From Pseudooctadecabacter jejudonensis (GTDB lineage Bacteria > Pseudomonadota > Alphaproteobacteria > Rhodobacterales > Rhodobacteraceae), in the NCBI RefSeq assembly GCF_900172275.1, contig NZ_FWFT01000001.1, positions 310,001 to 374,000 of the forward strand: 64,000 nucleotides of DNA, written 5' to 3'. The notes under the pieces were generated by a model. That model was not told the origin of the DNA. It worked only from the letters and a program-made list of their open reading frames with translations, and did not search any database. The translations under genes and the position numbers were made by a program. Positions 1 to 8,796 of this stretch are shown here, piece by piece; within the stretch, counting starts at the first letter, position 1, and the number at the start of each line of letters is the position of its first letter.

Positions 1-161
1 AGATCACCGTTTTCTTGGCGCACCACGTTGCCAGGCGTGGCCGCAAAGGTATCCCAATGGGTCGACCCCGCGCCGCCTGTCGCGTGGCCTTCGATCTGAT
101 AGGCAGATGTGGCGGCCCCGAATGTAAAGCCTTCGGGAAAGTCGGATCGGTTGAAATTCAT
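1..161 (-). CDS. GH1 beta-glucosidase, N-terminal fragment
   Basis: Only the first 53 or so codons are inside the window; the gene runs off the left edge. The N-terminus contains [14 protein letters not shown], the conserved opening of glycoside hydrolase family 1, followed by the usual THWDTF segment. The ATG at 161 has an AAGG ribosome-binding site just upstream. It starts 14 bases after the end of aglR on the same strand, so the two are probably co-transcribed. The expected role is hydrolysis of beta-glucosides or related disaccharides brought in by the neighbouring transporter. Family assignment is firm; substrate is inferred from context. Confidence 0.85.
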   Translation of the reverse strand, partial: MNFNRSDFPEGFTFGAATSAYQIEGHATGGAGSTHWDTFAATPGNVVRQENGD

Positions 162-175
162 AATATACCTTAGGG

Positions 176-1216
176 TTAAGCCGTTTGTTTCACGGCAGGG
201 GCAGGCCCTGTGGACTGCCCCACGGTCAATTCGACCTCAAGCAATGTGCTTTGGGGGTTCGATGTGGGGTTCTGGATTTGCGACAACAACATTTGCGACA
301 ACGCGCGGCCTGCATCGCGCACCGATGACCGTGTGGCGGTGAAAATCGGAACATCTGCGCCATTGGTCAGATATGACAGGCTGTCGTCGTGGGTGATGAT
401 GGACACATCGCGCCCCATCACAAGGCCCGCCTCTTCGATCGCGCGGCGCACGCCCAAGGCAGAGATGATCGACGACACGAGGAACGCCGTTGGCGGGTTC
501 GGCACCGTGAGCATGTCGCGCGTGGCGGTGTAGCCAAAGGTTTCTGTCATTTCTTCCGACCGCATGAGGCTTGCATCAATGGGCAGATGACGCGCGGTCA
601 GGGCCTCTTCGTAGCCAAGGCGGCGCCGGTGGGCAAAATCCATAAACTCCAACCCGTTCAACAGGGCGATGCGACGGTGACCCAGATCCAGCAGAAAGTC
701 GGTGGCGCGGGCGAAGGCGCTGCGGTTGTTCACATCGAGCCAGCTGTAAGGGGTCGAGATGCCCGAGGCACGGCCATGCACCACAAAAGGCAAGCCGATT
801 TCTGTCAGCAAGTCGATTCGCGAATCGTTCATCTTCGGGCCGTGCAGAATCACCCCATCGACAGTGCTGCGGGTCTTGAACCCGCGGTAGACGTTTTCCT
901 CCCCGCCATCCTGGACGATGGACAGAAGCATTTCGTAATTGTTGGCCGCATAGACTTCACCCGCACCGGAGATGAAATCGCCAAAAATCGGGTTCACCAT
1001 TTCATGGCTGCTGGCCATGGGAATAACGTGTCCGATGGCATTTGAACGGCCTGTGGCAAGACTTTGGGCCCGCAAATTCGGGCTGTAGTTATGCGCCTTT
1101 GCGGCGGCCAGAACCTTTATGCGTGTGGCCTCGTTCACCTCAGGATAGCCGTTCAGCGCGCGGCTGACCGTGGTCTGTGACAAGCCCAGAATTTTGGAGA
1201 GTTCTTTGAGGTTCAT
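176..1216 (-). CDS. aglR: LacI-family regulator of the alpha-glucoside locus
   Basis: A 346-residue LacI-type repressor. The N-terminal helix-turn-helix ([21 protein letters not shown], residues 2 to 22) and hinge are followed by a periplasmic-binding-protein-like sensor domain. I prefer the ATG at 1216 because it places the HTH at the very N-terminus; a TTG four codons upstream is possible. It is divergent from aglE and co-directional with the GH1 gene, the arrangement of aglR in the Sinorhizobium agl locus. A 16-base palindrome with a CG centre lies 8 bases upstream of its start, suggesting autoregulation. Inducer is inferred to be an alpha-glucoside (sucrose, maltose or trehalose). Confidence 0.88.
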   Translation of the reverse strand: MNLKELSKILGLSQTTVSRALNGYPEVNEATRIKVLAAAKAHNYSPNLRAQSLATGRSNAIGHVIPMASSHEMVNPIFGDFISGAGEVYAANNYEMLLSIVQDGGEENVYRGFKTRSTVDGVILHGPKMNDSRIDLLTEIGLPFVVHGRASGISTPYSWLDVNNRSAFARATDFLLDLGHRRIALLNGLEFMDFAHRRRLGYEEALTARHLPIDASLMRSEEMTETFGYTATRDMLTVPNPPTAFLVSSIISALGVRRAIEEAGLVMGRDVSIITHDDSLSYLTNGADVPIFTATRSSVRDAGRALSQMLLSQIQNPTSNPQSTLLEVELTVGQSTGPAPAVKQTA

Positions 1217-1223
1217 GGGGTTG

Positions 1224-1239
1224 TTCAAACCGCTTTGAA
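1224..1239. promoter_or_regulatory. LacI-type operator, aglR-proximal
   Basis: TTCAAACCGCTTTGAA is an inverted repeat of TTCAAA around a central CG, the signature of LacI-family operators. It lies directly upstream of the aglR start. A near copy occurs about 158 bases away before aglE, and the pair is the best evidence that it is the AglR site. Confidence 0.72.
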
Positions 1240-1345
1240 GAGATGCAATCGATTTGATTCATGTCGAAACGTGATTGAGAAATCAACAGAATATAGCTGT
1301 TTTTATTGTGCGACTGCAGCATTTCGCACCGCTGAGACGATCTGA

Positions 1346-1374
1346 TTGACAGTCGCGCGGGGATGCATCAAGGT
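1346..1374 (+). promoter_or_regulatory. Possible aglE promoter
   Basis: A perfect TTGACA (1346-1351) lies 31 bases before the aglE-proximal operator. The sequence 17 to 18 bases downstream (CAAGGT/AAGGTT) is a poor -10 match, so only the -35 element is persuasive. A start just downstream would put the operator at 1382 over the early transcribed region. Confidence 0.35.
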
Positions 1375-1381
1375 TGCGGCA

Positions 1382-1397
1382 CTCAAACCGCTTTGGA
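1382..1397. promoter_or_regulatory. LacI-type operator, aglE-proximal
   Basis: CTCAAACCGCTTTGGA shares 14 of 16 bases with the operator before aglR, including the full CAAACCGCTTTG core. It is 59 bases upstream of the aglE start, suited to repression of the transport operon. Confidence 0.72.
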
Positions 1398-1455
1398 CGA
1401 GGCGGGAGTAAGACAAACAATGATTGATGGGGCGTGCCCCATTGGGAGGAACACT

Positions 1456-2814
1456 ATGAAAAAATCTTTGTATGCCGGTGTGGCAGCAGTCGCACTGACA
1501 GCAAGCATGGCCCATGCGGACGGTCACAAGCTGTTTGCGGACGGCGAAGGCCCGTTCAGCTGGGACAGCTTCAACGAATGGGCCGCCGGTGCGCCTGATC
1601 TGTCCGGTGAGACTGTCACCGTGTTTGGCCCCTGGCTGAGCCCAGAGGACGAGTACCTCGACAACATGTTCGTGTACTTCGAAGAAGCGACAGGCGCCGA
1701 TGTGGTTTACACAGGGTCCGACGGGTTCGAGCAGCAGATCGTGATCGACGCGCAAGCTGGGTCCGCTCCGAACATTGCAGTGTTCCCACAGCCAGGTCTG
1801 GCCGCAAACTTGGCTGAACAGGGCCTTTTGACACCATTGGGTGACGACGCTGGTGCTTGGGTTGCTGAAAACTATGCTGCTGGCTCGTCCTGGGTTGACC
1901 TGGGCACCTACGCCGACGCCGAAGGCGCCGATCAGTTCTACGGCTTCTTCTTCAACGTCAACGTGAAGTCGCTGGTGTGGTATGTTCCAGAGAACTTCGA
2001 AGATGCTGGCTACGAAGTGCCTGAGACCATGGAAGAGCTGATCGCTCTGTCCGAGCAGATGATCGCCGATGGTGAGACACCATGGTGCATCGGTCTGGGA
2101 TCCGGCCCTGCAACAGGTTGGCCCGCGACGGACTGGGTTGAAGACATCATGCTGCGCACACAGTCCCCTGCGGACTATGACGCATGGGTGTCCAACGAAC
2201 TGCCCTTCAACGATCCTAAAGTGATCGAAGCCATCGAAACCTTCGGGATGTTCGCCAAGAATGATGACATGGTTGCAGGCGGCGCTGGCGCCGTGGGCAC
2301 CACAGACTTCCGCGACAGCCCTGCGGGTCTCTTCTCGTCTCCTGCGCAGTGCTACATGCACCGTCAGGCGTCCTTTGCACCCGCGTTCTTCCCAGAAGGC
2401 ACAGAAGTGGGTGAAGACGCAGACTTCTTCTACTTCCCATCCTTTGCTGAAAAAGACCTCGGCAACCCGGTTCTGGGTGGCGGTACGTTGATGGCGGTCA
2501 CTGATCCGTCCGATGCGACCTTCGCCTTCATGGAATTCCTGCAGCAGCCCTTCGCCCACGAAGCGATGATGGCCCAGACAGGCTTCCTGACACCCCACAC
2601 CGGTGTGAACCTGGACGCCTATGCTTCCGCTTCTTTGCGCGGTCAGGGCGAAATCCTGCAGAACGCCACCACCTTCCGCTTTGACGCATCTGACCTGATG
2701 CCAGGCGCGATCGGTGCAGGCACATTCTGGACAGGCATGGTGGATTATGTGGGTGGTGCATCCGCAGAAGACACAGCCAACGCGATCCAGGACAGCTGGG
2801 ACGCAATCAAGTAA
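1456..2814 (+). CDS. aglE: Alpha-glucoside ABC transporter, periplasmic binding protein
   Basis: A 452-residue secreted solute-binding protein. The start at 1456 has GGGAGGA 5 bases upstream and gives a classic signal peptide (MKKSLYAGVAAVALTASMAHA, cleavage near residue 21). The mature part has the extracellular sugar-binding protein fold pattern (cluster of AglE/MalE-like proteins). It heads the operon aglE-aglF-aglG-aglA-aglK and should deliver alpha-glucosides to AglF/AglG. Two hairpins follow it, which usually leave the binding-protein message in excess over the permease messages. Confidence 0.9.
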   Translation: MKKSLYAGVAAVALTASMAHADGHKLFADGEGPFSWDSFNEWAAGAPDLSGETVTVFGPWLSPEDEYLDNMFVYFEEATGADVVYTGSDGFEQQIVIDAQAGSAPNIAVFPQPGLAANLAEQGLLTPLGDDAGAWVAENYAAGSSWVDLGTYADAEGADQFYGFFFNVNVKSLVWYVPENFEDAGYEVPETMEELIALSEQMIADGETPWCIGLGSGPATGWPATDWVEDIMLRTQSPADYDAWVSNELPFNDPKVIEAIETFGMFAKNDDMVAGGAGAVGTTDFRDSPAGLFSSPAQCYMHRQASFAPAFFPEGTEVGEDADFFYFPSFAEKDLGNPVLGGGTLMAVTDPSDATFAFMEFLQQPFAHEAMMAQTGFLTPHTGVNLDAYASASLRGQGEILQNATTFRFDASDLMPGAIGAGTFWTGMVDYVGGASAEDTANAIQDSWDAIK

Positions 2815-2831
2815 GACTTGAGACCCAAACG

Positions 2832-2858
2832 GGCGGCGCGGAACACCACCGCGCCGCC
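2832..2858 (+). promoter_or_regulatory. Intercistronic stem-loop after aglE
   Basis: A perfect 10-bp stem (GGCGGCGCGG pairing with CCGCGCCGCC) with a 7-base loop lies 17 bases after the aglE stop. No T-run follows, so it is better read as an mRNA-stabilising or attenuating hairpin than as a full terminator. Confidence 0.7.
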
Positions 2859-2941
2859 TGACGTTCCGGTATAGGGACAACCGGCGACTTTTAGTCAGAT
2901 TTCTGATAAAACCAAACGCACGTCATTACACGCGCAAGCCA

Positions 2942-2967
2942 GATGCCGACCTGAGGAGGCCGGCATC
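2942..2967 (+). promoter_or_regulatory. Second intercistronic hairpin before aglF
   Basis: GATGCCG (2942-2948) pairs with CGGCATC (2961-2967), and an inner CC/GG pair extends the stem after a single mismatch. Together with the upstream hairpin it fills the 221-base gap between aglE and aglF, the only large gap in the operon. Confidence 0.5.
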
Positions 2968-3035
2968 GAAACAGGGACCGAATTTGGGCCATCGATCAGG
3001 CCAGGTGTTCGGCGATCATTTGGGGGAGGGGACCA

Positions 3036-4043
3036 ATGCATCCAGCATTGCTCGGACTAATGACCATCATCGTCGGGGTCGGCGGATGCGTCGGCTATTT
3101 TTACGGGGCGAACCTGTTTTTGGACAAGGTTCTGTTTCCGGCAAAAGGGCCAAACGCAGGGCGCAACATCAACCGCGCCAATATCATCCGCCCTTGGATT
3201 TTCCTGTTTCCCGCTCTGTTCGCGCTTGGTCTGTATCTGGCCTATCCCGTGTTTGCGACACTGCGCCTGTCCTTTCTTGAGAGGCTGCCGGGCAATGAAT
3301 ACGCATTCGTGGGCTTTGAGAACTACACCAAGATGTTCGCTGAGCCGAAGTTCGTAGAAGCCATGAAAAACAACGTCTTGTGGTTGTTGGTGGTGCCTGC
3401 GGCGTCGACCGCCTTGGGCCTTTTGGTGGCGCAGCTGACGGATCGGTTGAAATGGGGCAGCATCGCCAAATCGATCATCTTCATGCCCATGGCGATTTCG
3501 TTCGTTGGTGCAGCGGTGATCTTCAAGTTGGTCTATGAGGCCCGCCCTGAGGACGTGGCGCAGATCGGTGTGTTGAACCATCTGTACTTGCTGTTTGGCG
3601 GTGACTCCCCGCAACAGTGGCTGACCATTCCGTTCTGGAACAACTTTTTCCTGATGATCGTGCTGATCTGGATCCAGACCGGTTTTGCCATGGTGATCCT
3701 GTCGGCCGCGCTGCGGGGCATTCCTGAAGAAACGGTTGAAGCAGCCGTGGTCGATGGGGCCAACCCGTTCCAGATCTTTTTCCGGATCAAAATTCCACAG
3801 ATCATGGGCACGATCGTGGTGGTCTGGACGACAATCACAATCGCCACGCTCAAGGTCTTTGACATCGTGTTCGCGATGACAAACGGGCAGTGGGAAACGC
3901 AGGTTTTGGCCAATTACATGTACGATAAGCTGTTCCGCGCCAACGATTGGGGTATGGGGTCGGCTGCTGCGATGATCATCATGTTGCTGGTGACGCCGAT
4001 CCTCGTTTGGAACGTGTACAACGCCCGCAAGGAGATGCGCTGA
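3036..4043 (+). CDS. aglF: Alpha-glucoside ABC transporter permease
   Basis: A 335-residue inner-membrane permease of the MalF type. Hydrophobic segments appear at about residues 2-25, 52-75, 110-135, 145-170, 205-230 and 300-325. The EAA loop, which contacts the ATPase, is seen as EAAVVDGANPFQIFFRIKIP near residue 235. The ATG at 3036 follows GGGGGAGGGG. The last base of its stop codon is the first base of the aglG start (TGATG), so the two permease genes are translationally coupled. Confidence 0.9.
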   Translation: MHPALLGLMTIIVGVGGCVGYFYGANLFLDKVLFPAKGPNAGRNINRANIIRPWIFLFPALFALGLYLAYPVFATLRLSFLERLPGNEYAFVGFENYTKMFAEPKFVEAMKNNVLWLLVVPAASTALGLLVAQLTDRLKWGSIAKSIIFMPMAISFVGAAVIFKLVYEARPEDVAQIGVLNHLYLLFGGDSPQQWLTIPFWNNFFLMIVLIWIQTGFAMVILSAALRGIPEETVEAAVVDGANPFQIFFRIKIPQIMGTIVVVWTTITIATLKVFDIVFAMTNGQWETQVLANYMYDKLFRANDWGMGSAAAMIIMLLVTPILVWNVYNARKEMR

Positions 4044-5194
4044 TGGAAACCGCAGGTCAAAAGCCACTCGTTGTATGGGCACTCAACATTTCTGTCGTCG
4101 TGTTGGTGCTGTTGTGGATTTTCCCAACTTTGGGGCTGTTTGTCTCGTCGTTCCGCACCGGTGAACAGATCACTGCGTCGGGCTGGTGGTCGTCCATGTT
4201 CCCCGCCGAACAAACCGTGCAGTTGCGCGCGGCCGATCCTGATGACAACCGCATCGAAACCTCCGCCGGTGTGTTCATTGTGGAAGGCAATATCTTTGAA
4301 GGCGGCGATACGCTGACGATTGACGCCTGGGCCACATCGTCGCGCGATTTGGGCGCGTTTGCAGCTGGTGAGACAGCGGATTTGGGCGATGGGGAGACCC
4401 TGACGCTTGAGGCCGACGGATCCTACGTCTGGCAGGGCGATGAGGACCAGTTGTCGGGCCGTGGGCAACGTATTTTCGTCGATGCGACCGTGCCGCCGGA
4501 ATTCACGACCAATAACTACGGCTTTGTCTTGTTTGATGAGGGCAATTCCGAAGGGATGGCGAAGGCGTTCTTCAACACGTTGACCGTTGTGATCCCCGCC
4601 ACGATTATCCCCATCCTGATCGCGGCCTTTGCGGCCTATGCCTTGGCGTGGATGGATTTTCCGGGGCGCGCGTTGTTGATTGCCGCCGTGGTGGGCCTGT
4701 TGGTTGTACCGTTGCAGCTGGCGCTGATCCCGCTGTTGTCGCTGCACAATGCCATTGGCATCGGTAAGGGGTATTTGGGTGTCTGGCTCGCCCATACGGG
4801 ATTTGGCCTGCCCTTGGCGATATATCTGTTGCGCAACTATATGGTCGGCCTGCCGCGGGACATTATTGAAAACGCCCGTGTGGACGGAGCGACAGAGTTC
4901 CAGATCTTCACCAAGATCATTCTGCCGCTGTCGTTTCCTGCCTTGGCCTCATTCGCGATTTTCCAGTTCTTGTGGACGTGGAATGACCTGCTGGTGGCCC
5001 TGGTGTTCCTCATTGACAGCTCCGGTCAGACGACCGTGATGACCAAGCAGATTGTTGAGCTGCTGGGCACACGCGGCGGCGATTGGGAGATCCTTGCGAC
5101 CTCGGCTTTCGTGTCGATCGCGGTGCCGCTGGCTGTCTTCTTCATGATGCAACGATATCTGGTGCGCGGCCTTTTGGCTGGCTCCGTCAAGTAA
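4043..5194 (+). CDS. aglG: Alpha-glucoside ABC transporter permease with periplasmic insert
   Basis: A 383-residue MalG-type permease. After the first membrane segment (about residues 12-34) comes a long hydrophilic stretch (about residues 45-165) before the remaining five segments. The insert contains acidic, beta-rich sequence such as GETLTLEADGSYVW. The EAA loop (ENARVDGATEFQIFTKIILP) is intact near residue 275. I chose the ATG at 4043 because it overlaps the aglF stop and gives the normal N-terminus. The insert is expected to face the periplasm and may contact AglE. Confidence 0.9.
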   Translation: METAGQKPLVVWALNISVVVLVLLWIFPTLGLFVSSFRTGEQITASGWWSSMFPAEQTVQLRAADPDDNRIETSAGVFIVEGNIFEGGDTLTIDAWATSSRDLGAFAAGETADLGDGETLTLEADGSYVWQGDEDQLSGRGQRIFVDATVPPEFTTNNYGFVLFDEGNSEGMAKAFFNTLTVVIPATIIPILIAAFAAYALAWMDFPGRALLIAAVVGLLVVPLQLALIPLLSLHNAIGIGKGYLGVWLAHTGFGLPLAIYLLRNYMVGLPRDIIENARVDGATEFQIFTKIILPLSFPALASFAIFQFLWTWNDLLVALVFLIDSSGQTTVMTKQIVELLGTRGGDWEILATSAFVSIAVPLAVFFMMQRYLVRGLLAGSVK

Positions 5195-5212
5195 AAGAAA
5201 GGGTCTTGGGCA

Positions 5213-6868
5213 ATGACCAAGATGGAAACCATGGGGGACACAGCGTCCTTCGAAAAAGATGCGGATTGGTGGCGCGGGGCGGTGATCTATCAGATCTATC
5301 CGCGCAGCTATCAAGACAGCAACGGCGACGGGATCGGTGATCTTGGGGGCATCGTCGAACGGCTGCCCTATATCGCCAGCCTTGGCGTGGACGCGATCTG
5401 GATTTCGCCGTTCTTCACCAGCCCAATGAAGGATTTCGGCTACGACGTCAGCGATTATTGCGACGTGGACCCGATGTTCGGCACGCTCAGCGATTTTGAC
5501 GCCGTGGTCAGCACGGCCCACGCGTTGGGTGTGAAGGTGATGATCGATCTGGTGTTGTCGCACACGTCAGATCAGCACCCGTGGTTTGCCGAAAGCAAGG
5601 CCGACAAGACCAACGACAAGGCCGATTGGTACGTTTGGGCCGACGCAAAGCCTGACGGGACGCCGCCCAACAACTGGCTGTCGATCTTTGGCGGATCGGC
5701 GTGGCAATGGCATGGTGAGAGGGAGCAGTACTATCTGCACAACTTCCTTGTCTCCCAGCCGGATTTGAATTTCTGGGAACCCGCCGTGCAGGAGGCGCTG
5801 TTGGATGTGGCGCGGTTCTGGTTGCACCGTGGGGTTGATGGGTTCCGGTTGGACACCATCAATTTTTACATGCACGACCGCGAGTTGCGGGATAATCCGG
5901 CCCTGCCGCCCGAACAGCGCAACAGCACCATCGCGCCGTCCGTGAACCCGTATAATCACCAAGAACACCTGTATTCCAAGAACCAGCCGGAAAACCTCGA
6001 TTTCCTGCGCAAGCTGCGCGCGGTGATGGAACCGTTCAACGCCGCGGCCGTAGGAGAAGTGGGCGATGCCCAACGGGGGCTTGAGATCATGGGCGAATAC
6101 ACCGCTGGCGATGATCTGATGCAGATGTGCTATGCGTTTGAATTCCTCAGCGGGGCACAGCCCACAGCAAAGACAATCGCGGATGTGATGAAACGCGTCG
6201 ATGAAAATGCGGCTGATGGTTGGGCCTGCTGGGCCTATTCCAACCATGACGTGGTGCGCCATGCGACGCGGTGGGATTTGCCGCCAGCCGCCCTGAGGGC
6301 CTTTGTATCCTTGATGATGTGCCTGCGCGGGTCTGCGTGCATCTATCAGGGCGAAGAGTTGGGCCTGCCCGAGGCGGACGTGGCGTTTGAGGATTTGCAG
6401 GATCCTTACGGCATCCAGTTCTGGCCCAAGTTCAAGGGCCGTGATGGCTGCCGCACGCCGATGGTTTGGGCCAGCGACAACCAGCATGGCGGGTTTTCGG
6501 ACGCGCCGCGCACGTGGTTGCCCGTCAGCCATGAACATATGCATATGTCCGTGGCCGATCAGGAAGACGATCCCGGCGCGCTGCTGCACCATTACCGCCG
6601 CGCGATTGCCTTTCGGCATGCCCACGCAGCCCTGGCCAAGGGCGACCATGACGGCGTCAAACATGACGGCGACATCGTTTATTTCACCCGCACACACGAC
6701 AGCGAGACCATCTTTTGCGCCTTCAACATGAGCGAGACACCGTCCGATTTCCCCGCGCCAAAGGGAACCTGGCGCACCATCGGGACCGAGATCGGATCGG
6801 CCCAGGTGTCAGACGATGGACACTTACACCTTGGACCGTGGCAGCCGTATTTTGCGGCAGCGATCTGA
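5213..6868 (+). CDS. aglA: GH13 alpha-glucosidase
   Basis: A 551-residue cytoplasmic alpha-glucosidase of glycoside hydrolase family 13. The (beta/alpha)8 barrel motifs are complete: the nucleophile Asp214 in GFRLDT, the acid/base Glu282 in AVGEVG, and the transition-state Asp346 in SNHDVV. The opening WWRGAVIYQIYPRSYQD and QPDLNFWEP are typical of oligo-1,6-/alpha-glucosidases. No signal peptide is seen, so it should split sugars after import by AglEFGK. ATGs at codons 4 and 7 are alternative starts. The gene lies 18 bases after aglG and 24 bases before aglK. Confidence 0.92.
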   Translation: MTKMETMGDTASFEKDADWWRGAVIYQIYPRSYQDSNGDGIGDLGGIVERLPYIASLGVDAIWISPFFTSPMKDFGYDVSDYCDVDPMFGTLSDFDAVVSTAHALGVKVMIDLVLSHTSDQHPWFAESKADKTNDKADWYVWADAKPDGTPPNNWLSIFGGSAWQWHGEREQYYLHNFLVSQPDLNFWEPAVQEALLDVARFWLHRGVDGFRLDTINFYMHDRELRDNPALPPEQRNSTIAPSVNPYNHQEHLYSKNQPENLDFLRKLRAVMEPFNAAAVGEVGDAQRGLEIMGEYTAGDDLMQMCYAFEFLSGAQPTAKTIADVMKRVDENAADGWACWAYSNHDVVRHATRWDLPPAALRAFVSLMMCLRGSACIYQGEELGLPEADVAFEDLQDPYGIQFWPKFKGRDGCRTPMVWASDNQHGGFSDAPRTWLPVSHEHMHMSVADQEDDPGALLHHYRRAIAFRHAHAALAKGDHDGVKHDGDIVYFTRTHDSETIFCAFNMSETPSDFPAPKGTWRTIGTEIGSAQVSDDGHLHLGPWQPYFAAAI

Positions 6869-6892
6869 ATTTGAATTAGGGGAGAGGGACAG

Positions 6893-8017
6893 ATGGCAGA
6901 TTTGAAACTGACGGATGTGGCCAAGGTTTATGGCGGCTCGGTTGAGGTGCTGAAAGACATCAACCTGGACATCAAACAGGGCGAGTTGATCGTCTTTGTT
7001 GGCCCATCGGGCTGCGGAAAATCCACACTTTTGCGCATGATTGCAGGGCTTGAAACGATCACCGGCGGTGAGTTGCAGATCGACGGGCAGGTGGTCAACA
7101 ACATGCCACCGGCGCAACGGGGCATTGCGATGGTGTTTCAGTCCTATGCTCTCTACCCGCATATGACCGTGCGCGAAAACATGAGCTTCGCGATGAAGCT
7201 GGCCAAAAAGCCAAAGGCAGAGATTGAGGCCGCGGTGAACAAAGCGGCCAAGATCCTCCAGCTTGAGGAATATCTGGATCGTTTGCCCAAAGCGCTGTCG
7301 GGCGGGCAACGTCAACGTGTGGCCATCGGACGGTCCATCGTGCGCGACCCGAAGGTGTATTTGTTTGACGAACCTTTGTCGAACCTCGATGCGGCGCTTC
7401 GTGTCGCCACGCGGATCGAGATTGCACAGCTGAAGGAATCCATGCCGGATTCCACCATGATCTACGTGACCCACGATCAGGTTGAGGCGATGACGTTGGC
7501 CAGCCGGATTGTCGTTCTCGATGCACTCAAAGACAATAACTACAGCCATTCGATCGCGCAGGTCGGCACCCCGCTTGAGCTTTATGAGACGCCCGAGAAT
7601 GAATTTGTGGCGCAGTTTATCGGATCTCCGGCGATGAACCTGATGGCTGGTGAAATTGTGGAAACAGGGGACCGCACAGGCGTGACTGTCAATGACGGGT
7701 CTGGCGTGATCTATTCCGACATCAAGACGCAGGCCGCCGACAAGGGGCTAAAGGTCAACGTCGGCATCCGGCCAGAGGATTTTGTGCCCGCCGAGGGGGG
7801 CGCCTATGCGTTTTCGGGCACGGTACAGATCGCCGAAGCCTTGGGTGAAGTGACCTTGCTGTATTTTGAGCCCCCCAAAGCAGACGACGACACCAAAACA
7901 GTGATCGCAAAAATGCCGGGCATTCACAAATCCATGCGCGGGCAGGAGGTTCATCTGACGGCCGATCCGGCCAAGGTGCATCTCTTCTCGAACGGCAAGT
8001 CGCTTTACTACCGTTAA
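6893..8017 (+). CDS. aglK: Alpha-glucoside ABC transporter ATPase
   Basis: A 374-residue ATP-binding subunit of the MalK/UgpC class. It has Walker [10 protein letters not shown] (37-45), Q-loop in [10 protein letters not shown], signature LSGGQ near 137, Walker B and D-loop in [10 protein letters not shown], and the switch histidine in YVTHDQ. A C-terminal TOBE-like regulatory domain occupies about residues 240-374. GGGGAGAGGG precedes the ATG. It closes the agl operon and should energise AglF and AglG. Confidence 0.93.
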   Translation: MADLKLTDVAKVYGGSVEVLKDINLDIKQGELIVFVGPSGCGKSTLLRMIAGLETITGGELQIDGQVVNNMPPAQRGIAMVFQSYALYPHMTVRENMSFAMKLAKKPKAEIEAAVNKAAKILQLEEYLDRLPKALSGGQRQRVAIGRSIVRDPKVYLFDEPLSNLDAALRVATRIEIAQLKESMPDSTMIYVTHDQVEAMTLASRIVVLDALKDNNYSHSIAQVGTPLELYETPENEFVAQFIGSPAMNLMAGEIVETGDRTGVTVNDGSGVIYSDIKTQAADKGLKVNVGIRPEDFVPAEGGAYAFSGTVQIAEALGEVTLLYFEPPKADDDTKTVIAKMPGIHKSMRGQEVHLTADPAKVHLFSNGKSLYYR

Positions 8018-8037
8018 GCTGCGGGATACGTCGGGGC

Positions 8038-8796
8038 ATGGCTAAGAAACCAACCTCGGGGCCCAAATCACGGGCAGGCAAGAATTCATCAGGTCGCGGG
8101 CAACGCGACCTGACGGTGAAGGTAAAGACCGCCCGCGGGCGTAAAATGTCGTCAACCAAGTGGTTGCAGCGGCAGTTGAATGACCCCTACGTGCAGCGTG
8201 CAAAGGCCGATGGATATCGGGGGCGCGCGGCGTATAAAATCCTGGAACTTAACGAGAAATTCCATTTCTTTACGCCCGGAAAACGGGTGGTGGATCTGGG
8301 CGCGGCCCCCGGTGGGTGGTGTCAGGTTGCCGTGCCACGCATCAATGCGTTGGGCGAAAAGGCGGGCAAGCCTGTGGGCACGATCTTGGGCGTGGACCTG
8401 CAAGAGATGGAGCCTATCGCCGGTGCCACTCTGCATCAGCTTGATTTCATGGAAGACGACGCGGACGTGAAGGTCAAAGAATGGCTCGGCGGGCGCGCGG
8501 ATGTTGTGATGAGCGATATGGCGGCTTCTGCCTCGGGGCACAAACAGACAGATCACTTGCGTATCATCGCGCTGTGTGAGGCCGCGGCCTATTTCGCGTT
8601 TGACGTTCTGGAAGAAGGCGGCGTGTTTATCGCCAAGGTTCTGGCGGGCGGGGCCGAGGGGGATTTGCAAAAGATCCTCAAGCAGAAATTCAACAAGGTT
8701 CTGAACGTCAAACCGCCCAGTTCGCGGTCGGACAGTTCAGAGAAATTTGTGGTGGCCATTGGCTATCGGGGCAACGGTGAGGACGAAGACGAATGA
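8038..8796 (+). CDS. rlmE: 23S rRNA 2'-O-methyltransferase RlmE (FtsJ)
   Basis: A 252-residue FtsJ-family methyltransferase expected to methylate U2552 in the A-loop of 23S rRNA with S-adenosylmethionine. The SAM-binding motif [15 protein letters not shown] is intact, followed by the conserved MSDMAA segment and the FIAKVLAGG catalytic lysine region. A lysine/arginine-rich N-terminal extension of about 45 residues, common in alphaproteobacterial members, probably contacts rRNA. It overlaps glpK by four bases (ATGA). Confidence 0.93.
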   Translation: MAKKPTSGPKSRAGKNSSGRGQRDLTVKVKTARGRKMSSTKWLQRQLNDPYVQRAKADGYRGRAAYKILELNEKFHFFTPGKRVVDLGAAPGGWCQVAVPRINALGEKAGKPVGTILGVDLQEMEPIAGATLHQLDFMEDDADVKVKEWLGGRADVVMSDMAASASGHKQTDHLRIIALCEAAAYFAFDVLEEGGVFIAKVLAGGAEGDLQKILKQKFNKVLNVKPPSSRSDSSEKFVVAIGYRGNGEDEDE

